Shown one piece after another: positions 57,170 through 64,000 of a stretch of DNA of 64,000 nt (positions are counted from its first letter, which is position 1; every line of letters starts with the position of its first letter). Location: contig NC_083604.1 of the NCBI RefSeq assembly GCF_029168945.1, positions 9,726,812 through 9,790,811 on the forward strand. Direction: 5' to 3'. The notes beneath the pieces are model-generated. The model had not been told where the DNA came from and searched no databases. It worked only from the letters and a program-made list of their open reading frames with translations. This DNA comes from Cannabis sativa (taxonomy: Eukaryota; Streptophyta; Magnoliopsida; Rosales; Cannabaceae). Position numbers and translations under genes: made by a program.

Positions 57170-57718
57170 TTTTGGGCGTCGTCTACTGCCTTCACGGAAT
57201 TTCAGCCACACTGGATACCTCGAATAACGAATATTTGAATAAATTAACAATAGAAAGAAAAACAGTATATAGTTTAAACTTCAAAGGAGGAGAATATACG
57301 GTCAGAACTACTGTTAAACAAATTGCAAAACACTAAACCATTTGTCGATTCGAAAACAAGTACACTTACAAGTGAAAGCGGCGGAGCGATTAACACGGCG
57401 GCGATTGACGGTAGGCGCCGGAAAATCGAAGGAGAGATCGATTGAAGTGAAGAGGAAAGGTCTGGCAATAGAGCCCCTTTATGAATCCATCAGCTTTACG
57501 AAAAGACTATTATGACCTCGCTTGAAAAGTATGTACGGCACTGTAATAGAAGGGTAAGTTTGTCCAATCAGTTTTTGCTAGTCCCAACTTATCAGGAAAA
57601 AAAAAAAAAAAACTAATCTTTTCTTTCAAAATCTCTAATTTTTAACTTAAGGAAGGGAAAAAAAGAACGAAGTGGTGCCGGAAACAGAAGAAAAAGAAAA
57701 GAATCAGTCGAATCAGAA
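57170..57718. promoter_or_regulatory. Shared promoter region between the COA4-like and DUF493 genes
   Basis: The two start codons are 549 bp apart on opposite strands. The minus-strand gene probably uses a 5' UTR exon around 57370-57480 (GTAAGTG donor on the minus strand at 57366), leaving roughly 200 bp of common upstream DNA. No clear TATA box. A short bidirectional promoter is likely. Confidence 0.5.
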
Positions 57719-60700
57719 ATGGCGTGCAGAAATATTGTGTTTCGTTCTGTTCTATTAACGGAGCCGTGGCGACCCCTTCATCTCAGTCGGACCTCTCTTT
57801 GCTCTTCTTTCAGGATTTGTGGAACTCCTCCTGCGCCTTCAAGGCTTACCGGAAAACTCAGGACCAGTGGAGCTCGAGATTTTCACTTCAACTGCTGCCA
57901 TAACGAAACTCCTGAGTCTTCTTCGTCACAGGACGAACAGGGTCCCCCTCAGGAAGTTGTTCTCAAAGCAATTTCAGGTTTTTTTTCCTCCCAGTCGTCC
58001 TACCCTTTTGTCAAAATGCTCATATGGTTTTTTCCCATTTGATTTTGTTGTTTCTGGTTCTTTCTGTTAATGCATATTGATATTGATAAAAATAAAAAAT
58101 TTTGTTGTTTGGTTTGGTATTATTGAACTCAGAGGTGTCTAAGACGGAAGGGAGAGTTGGGCAAACGACGAATGTGGTTATTGGAGGTACAGTGACTGAC
58201 GATTCTACTCGTGAATGGCTCGCTTTGGATCAGAAGGTATTGTTATTTATTGCTGCTTCCTTTGAGAATTTTGCTTTCATTTTCTTCTGAATTTTTGTTA
58301 TATGGTAATGGATTGTTTATGTATTACTTGAACAGGTAAACTCTTACCCAACTGTGAGAGGGTTTACAGCAATTGGAACAGGAGGTGATGATTTTGTACA
58401 AGCTATGGTAGTAGCCGTTGAATCCGTTATTCAACAACCTATTCCGGAGGTATGCTTTTGTTGTTAGTGCAGTTTTCACTAACTGGTTGATCATGTTTTC
58501 TATATTGTTGAATTGGGCTACGAGCATTGTTTGTGTAGCTTTCACTTTGATATGTCCTTAGTCATAAGAATCTATTGCCACTACTGGGAGTATCATCTAC
58601 TGGATGTACTTGATTCTGGAAAAACAAAGTAGAATAATTAGAAGTTCAGTTACTAATAGTGTGTTTGGTAGGATGAAGAGGTGAATGGAAGGTGGACTTT
58701 GAATTTTAAAATTATAGTTTCAGATCATTTTATATTGCTGCCCATTGGACCTAAGGAATGTGTCGTATACTTTCCTTTCTTATGATATCTACTTGTCTTA
58801 CCTAATATTTTCTCTCCCCAAGCTGATGAAGATAGAGTGAAAAAGTGTTCCGTGCAATGTTATGACTAAGTATGAGCCAATGTGCATCTGTGTCCTAGCT
58901 TTGCTAGGTTTAAATGTTGCGTGAGAGGAATTGTATTAAAGACTCAAGAAATCGAGAGAGCCTTCAGCTTTACAAACAGAGATATGATTCTGTCCCCGGA
59001 GAAAATACATCTTCCAGCTAGTATATTCCCAAAATCTGCATCCATAATTATAAGGATCGAGTAACGTCATTCTAACTTAACCAACCATATGGTGACATGT
59101 AGAAAGAATATTATCAAGTTATGCTGATTTTTACATATCCAGCTTATATTTCGTCCCAGCTACATAGGTAAATCATAGTGAAACGTGAAAATAACGTAAT
59201 TACTTTTCATTACAAAAGTAATTACAACAAGACTTGAACACTTTATATAACCACAACTGACAGTCTGACACCAATTACTCGCGCTCTTTATTTCTCTAAC
59301 ACTCCCACGCTTATATTTATAATTTTTCACTCACACACATTCTCTTAGACACACTTGGATATCACTCACACACACTTAGCACTCAACTCACATACTTGAC
59401 TCTTTGCTCACATACCTCACCAAGTGACCTAGTCCCTTTATTAATACTACTCTAGAGTCAATAGAATTCTGCTGCAACTAGAACATTCTAGTTAATTTCC
59501 TTTTGTTGCTAAAGTGTAAACCCATCTCAACACCAGTGCAAGTCAATGTCAAGCTATGTGCAAAAAAAAAAATTGTCAAGCTATGTGCTCATGACCTTCA
59601 AGATGGAGCAATGTACCGACAACTAGTTGGTAGTCTACTTTGCCTAACATTGACTAGACATGATATCTCATATGTTCGATTTATGCAACACCCAATAAAA
59701 CCTCATTTGGAAGCATTGTGATGAATGCTTATTTACGTCAATGATACCACTGACTACAGTTATGGTTTTGCTTATTTTGTGAATATACTATCTGGTAGTT
59801 GCTTAGGGGAATGATGAAATTTCTGCTAGAGCATAAAGGGGTATGTGAGAGAAAGGAGTAGAATCATCTCTGTTTGTAAAGTTTTCAGCTTTACCCTTGA
59901 AGATTTTTAGATTCTTGGGTATCTAACACAATTCCTCCCAACATTCAAAACCACCAGGCAGCTATGACATGTATGCATATTGGCTCAAACTTAAAAATAA
60001 CATTTCATGAGTAACCTTTTTCGGTTTTTCAGTGTTCATCAGCTTGCGGTGAGCAATTATTTTTAGATCTTAAAAGAGGTGGGATAAGGTTTGGAGTGTG
60101 GTAGAAGTTGACATGGGCTGGAAGTGTTTTGCTATTGTGCAGTGTTCTTTCTTTCACCGGTGCAAGTAGTTGCTTAAGCTTGAACTCATGGTTGAAACCA
60201 AGTGATCTTCTGATACTATCAACTATGGATTTCACCGGGCACTACTTGTGTTTGATATAGCTTATCTAATCACTGTGAGCAACCCTGTACTAGGGGTGTA
60301 GATGAGATTTTGGAATCTGATGGGTTTATGGTCTTGCTGTAGGACTCGGATTCTGCTCAAAATGTTTTACATAGAATACATCATATTAAGCTGTCAACCT
60401 TAGTTCCTTTATTGATGATCTAACCTCCTCAATTTTTTGTCTTCTTGATGTCCATATTTTTTAAAAATGAACAAACATGCCCCCCAAATTCATATTTTAG
60501 CTTGAAAATTCTGTGAGATTTAACAAATAAACCCCCACCCCTCCTCTTTCCGTTTCCTCCTTCAAAACTTATAATTTCGACGGTTGAACTGTGTTGTACC
60601 TATCTGCTTGCCAGTTACGTTATACATTGTATCTAATCAATTCATAATATAGGTGGAAAACAAATGGAACAAAAAGAAACACGGAACTAATTTCGTTTCT

Positions 60701-60971
60701 TTTTCTAACAGGGCCATGTGAGACAGAAATTATCATCAAGAGGAAAATATGTATCTGTCAATATAGGACCAGTTCAAGTTGTTTCTAGTGAACAGGTCTC
60801 TTCTCTCTTTCGCATACTTGGTGTTTAATGAAGTAAATTAAAAGGAATTGTTGTTAATTTCCCTTCTAGTGGCTCTTGTGCTTATTTGATATGGGATTTT
60901 GTTAATATTTTCAGGTTCAAGCTGTATACAACGCCATGAGGAGGGATGATCGGATGAAATACTTCTTGTAG
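57719..60971 (+). CDS. DUF493/YbeD-like protein, organelle-targeted
   Basis: Five exons: 57719-57977, 58133-58236, 58336-58449, 60712-60795, 60915-60971, all GT-AG and in frame, 205 residues. Residues 1 to about 60 are rich in Arg/Ser/Leu with few acidic residues, typical of a chloroplast or mitochondrial transit peptide. Residues about 122-205 (Y-P-T-V-R-G-F-T-A-I-G, F-V-Q-A-M-V-V-A-V-E-S-V, S-S-R-G-K-Y-V-S-V-N-I, V-Q-A-V-Y-N-A-M) have the beta-alpha-beta pattern of the YbeD/DUF493 family, including the conserved S-S-x-G-x-Y-x-S-V strand. E. coli YbeD has been linked to lipoate metabolism; the plant role is unknown to me. Intron 3 is 2.26 kb and carries a Copia fragment. Confidence 0.88.
59490..59790 (+). 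pseudogene. Copia RNase H-proximal fragment in an intron
   Basis: Within intron 3 of the DUF493 gene, same strand. Encodes L-L-K-C-K-P-I-S-T-P-V, then M-Y-R-Q-L-V-G-S-L-L-C-L-T-L-T-R-H-D-I-S-Y and H-L-E-A-L, the standard segment after Copia RT. It carries a short A-run insertion with a partial duplication (K-L-C-A twice). No LTRs nearby. The flanking splice sites look unaffected. Confidence 0.85.
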
Positions 60972-61475
60972 TTTGGTTGTTCATACTTATGTACAGAAAT
61001 CAATTTTCCAGGGCTCTGTAGCTGCCATCTTAATTCCTTTAGATCATATTTGCTCAAGTAGTCTGTTCTGTTCTGGTGCTTTCTTTGTCAATTTACAATG
61101 GCAAAGTAAGCTTGAGAATTTGGAGTTTTTAAAGTTTAATCCATGTACATGCTCAAGGTATATACGAGTATAATTAGCTTAATCCTAAGCTAGGCTTACT
61201 CAATTAATCTGTACTTGATTCCCAATTACTTATTGTGACGACTTCCTTTTTTTTTAGCTGGGGTTTCATAGGCTTTAATTAGTGGTTATTGGTTACCTTT
61301 AACTAATATGACAACCGTGTTAGGGAGGGCGTAGCCAACTACCATGCAAGATTGAAGTGGATGATTTACGCCTAACTAATATGCAAGATTGGATCATTTT
61401 ACTTTTTAATATTTATAGTGTGATTTTAATTTAATCAATGAAGATATTACAAAGAGAAATATAAAGAACTATATA
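60972..61475. other. Intergenic, DUF493 3' flank
   Basis: Probable 3' UTR followed by unremarkable AT-rich DNA. No gene recognised. Confidence 0.4.
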
Positions 61476-62134
61476 GGTGGCGTTTGGTTGGAGGCAATAA
61501 AAATAATAGAATAAGAATAAGAATGGTAATGAAATGGAATAAGAATAGGATTAGGATTAAGTTGTTTGGTTAGACTTATGGAAACAATAATTTAATACAT
61601 ATTCTTATGTTTGGTTGACTATATAATGCAATGAAATAAATTAATTTTGAACAAAAATACTATTATTTTTAAAACATGATTAATTAATTAAATTAAATAT
61701 ATTCAACTTATATATATTTTTTTTAAAAAAAATTGATATATATTTAAAAAAAAAACTGATATGTATTAAAAAAAATAATATTTATTTAAAAAATCTGATA
61801 TATATTTATATAAATTTATATTTATTGAATTTACTATAAAATATTATTTCTTCAAAAAAAAAAATTGACATATATTTTTTTTAAAAAAAAAAATTATATA
61901 ATTACATGAAAATTTTAAACTAAACATTATAATTTTTTAATTAATAAGATCAAACATTTTCCATATATAAAATATCACTACGAAAAGTATAAGTATTCAT
62001 GTCTAATACTCATATTTATGCTCAAAACAATTGTTTGCAAAATTATAAGCATAACACATTATACTAGATTCAAAAGATTATAATTTGTATACTACTGAAT
62101 GTCAAAGGCAATATAAATTGTCTTGCAAATTATA

Positions 62135-63185
62135 TTAGATCAAAGTGAATAAACATGATTTTTCTAACTCTTTCCCGAGCTGTGTACTAAAGAGAGCATC
62201 AAAAAGAAGTCTCGCCCATTCATCCTTCTCATCATCTGGGATATTGAAAAAGTAAGAAAACAAAGCATTATCTTGCATAATCATGCGAGCTACCTTATAA
62301 CGTTGAGTTGTAGTAAGTGTAGTGGTCCTTTCTAACTCTTTCCCAAGCTGCATATGATTTTCATTCAAGTCTTCACCAATAGCTTTACTCAAATGAATTG
62401 AAGCTTTTTCAATTACCTCTGCGATAATACAAGCTGATTGTGTAAGTGCATTTGAAAGTTCTTCATGATTTGCAGCTTTCCTTTTCTTCTTTGAAGACCC
62501 ATCTGATTTAGTGTGAGATTGAGCACCTCTTGTTGCATCTGAAACAGACATAAATTCCACTTCATCCACATTATTAGCATTGCTGAAATCATCTTCTCCA
62601 AGTGTAGTGTTTTCCTTTTCAGCTTCAAGTTCTTCAACAACATCTATTACAGTCTCTGCATGTTTTCCAGTTGCACGATCTATGCCAAAAATTGCACACA
62701 AGTCGTCATACCAAGGGAATGACTTAATCTTGAATGGGGCTGCTTCCTTATGACTCTGCATGTATACAAAATAAAAACTAATAAGTCTCACTGCATAACC
62801 TATCTTTTACCTTACATATCTCTAAAGTATATATACAAAAGTATGCTTCCCACACTGATTTTTTCATAGTTACAGTTTTTCTATTACTGTCCCATCCAAA
62901 CTCGCTATAAAAAGGTCCAGTCAACATTTCATGTACTATTTGAAAATGAGTCTTCAAAGTTTTCATTCTAGACTCAATGTGTGGCTTAGCTTGTATGTCA
63001 CATCCAGGCATTCGCTCTTTTAGTTTCATCTCAATAGCTCTAAGATGATCTGGCTTGAAGTTTCCTTTAGCTTTAAACTTCCCTTCATTATTTAGCTCCA
63101 TAAGTGATTCAATCAAGTGTTTGTCTTCATCTTCACTCCAAAATCTTTTATTTTGTCCTGGACCTCTTCCTTTTGAAGTCTCCAT
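62135..63185 (-). CDS. Harbinger Myb/SANT-like DNA-binding protein (ORF1)
   Basis: Two exons on the minus strand: 63185-62811 and 62755-62135, 331 residues. Exon 1 carries a Myb/SANT-like (Myb_DNA-bind_3) domain: F-W-S-E-D-E-D-K-H-L-I-E-S-L near residue 16, then G-N-F-K-P-D-H-L, the linker H-I-E-S-R-M-K-T-L-K, and G-F/W-D-S-N-R-K-T-V. Exon 2 starts S-H-K-E-A-A-P-F and has the conserved F-P-W-Y-D-D-L-C-A-I-F-G motif followed by an acidic and Lys-rich region. In PIF/Harbinger elements this partner binds transposon DNA and helps bring in the transposase. The frame is open with plausible GT-AG splicing (AAG|GTAAAAG to TGCAG|AGT). The start at 63185 is the first Met of the conserved METSKGRG. Confidence 0.85.
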
Positions 63186-63577
63186 GCTGAAATAAGGAAT
63201 CAAAATAATGTAAAACTAAAAACTAAAATTGAAATGTTGAACTTGAGTGAAAAATAAAGACATTCAACAGTAAAAAAACAAAACTGAATTGATATTCGCT
63301 CTTTTAGTTTCATCTCAATAGCTCTAAGATGATCTGGCTTGAAGTTTCCTTCGGCTTTAAACTTCCCTTCATTATTTAGCTCCATAAGTGATTCGATCAA
63401 GTGTTTGTCTTCATCTTCACTCCAAAATCTTTTATTTTGTCCTGGACCTCTTCCTTTTGAAGTCTCCATGCTGAAATAAGGAATCAAAATAATGTAAAAC
63501 TAAAAACTAGAATTGAAATGTTGAACTTGATTGAAAAATAAAGACATTCAACAGTAAAGAAACAAAACTGAAATGAT
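63010..63577. repeat. 284-bp tandem duplication of the ORF1 start
   Basis: 63010-63293 and 63294-63577 are nearly identical. The upstream copy encodes the first half of the Myb domain again (start at 63469) but then reads into intergenic sequence. Few differences, so it is recent. Confidence 0.88.
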
Positions 63578-63723
63578 ATACACACCAATAACAAACCATA
63601 AATTCAAGGATAAATTTCAATGTTGTCAATTACACAACCAATCAAATAACTTGGCATGGCCAAGTGAAAACAAATATAAAAACCTAGATAATCATTGTGC
63701 ATTTAATCTAAGAAAAAAAAAAA

Positions 63724-64000
63724 CTAGCTTGCTCTCCTACGTTCTCTCCATTCATTATACATCTCACGTGCTAAATTGTTTCTAAACATTGTCCACTCTT
63801 CAGAAGCTTCAATACTTCTTATGGATCCATCAACATCTTCTTCGTCTACACTGTTAATCTCATTCTCTGAATGCATATAAGTATTATCAATAGGCATTTC
63901 TCTTCTAATAAAATTGTGAAGCAAACAACATGCCAAAATGATTTGATTTTGAGTCTTTATTGGATAGAATGACGGACTCCTAAGAATTGCCCATCAATTC
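63724..64000 (-). CDS. PIF/Harbinger transposase, C-terminal part
   Basis: Runs from the window edge to a stop at 63724 on the minus strand. It has A-C-C-L-L-H-N-F-I-R, the conserved motif after the last catalytic acidic residue of DDE_Tnp_4 transposases, an acidic stretch, and the C-terminal W-x-x-x-R-x-x-L-A-x-x-M-Y-N-E-W-x-x-x-R typical of plant PIF/Harbinger. The catalytic triad itself lies outside the window. Upstream codons as far as 64000 appear open (L-R-S-P-S-F-Y-P-I-K). Intactness cannot be judged here. Confidence 0.85.

Larger units (their letters stand above)
61476..64000 (-). mobile_element. PIF/Harbinger transposon, cut by the window edge
   Basis: Contains, on the minus strand, the two PIF/Harbinger proteins: the end of a DDE transposase (63724-64000) and the Myb/SANT-like partner (62135-63185). 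The left end near 61476 reads GGTGGCGTTTGGTTGGAGGC followed by AATAAGAATGG repeats, like known Harbinger termini (G-rich plus GTTTGGTT). The other end is outside the window, so the TSD cannot be checked. 61640-62130 is very AT-rich non-coding DNA. Confidence 0.7.

Overview
The window is nuclear DNA of a eudicot plant. It carries spliced genes for a photosystem I antenna protein and other conserved proteins, light-responsive-type promoter motifs, and a dense layer of plant LTR retrotransposons. Single-copy genes occupy only a few kb; roughly two thirds is recognisable mobile DNA, much of it nested.

Layout. 1-1217: 5' part of a decayed Copia element (minus). 2069-3575: LHCA2 (plus). 4677-13922: one old Copia element (minus) split by four later insertions: two related solo LTRs, one GC-rich solo LTR and one hAT-like element, each with a target-site duplication (TSD). 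16065-16364: small DnaJ-type zinc-finger protein (minus). 17529-19819: ALKBH1-type dioxygenase (minus). 20198-22113: probable non-autonomous CACTA element with a long TC repeat. 23.7-26.0 kb: LTR remnant, an 88-bp minisatellite and a short tRNA-type SINE. 26.8-28.4 kb: Ty3/gypsy pol remnant.

29.2-55.3 kb is the most unusual part. Cassandra-type TRIM elements, whose LTRs contain a 5S rRNA-like stretch, occur four times. One sits inside another, and that one sits inside a gypsy relative ('family A') that also hosts a 9.7-kb nearly intact Tekay-like gypsy element. Two family A copies lie head to head around a Cassandra unit, and in the plus copy a 5S-bearing Cassandra LTR runs directly into the family A primer-binding site, leader and ORFs. 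The plus copy is interrupted by 'family B', which has a different LTR but a similar leader, intron and small ORF; host plus insert were then duplicated in tandem (about 3.2 kb). The small helical ORFs of A and B look related to each other and I do not recognise them. This is the best candidate for something undescribed.

56751-57169 (minus) and 57719-60971 (plus) are a head-to-head pair: a twin-CX9C protein resembling COA4 and a DUF493/YbeD-like protein. 61476-64000 is a PIF/Harbinger transposon (minus) with its Myb/SANT ORF and the end of its transposase, cut by the window edge.

The single-copy genes are unrelated in function (light harvesting, nucleic-acid demethylation, probable cytochrome oxidase assembly, a small DUF protein). 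Two of them contain introns that only keep frame with a GC donor site. Exon positions come from reading the sequence and from remembered family sequences; no alignment or transcript data were used.
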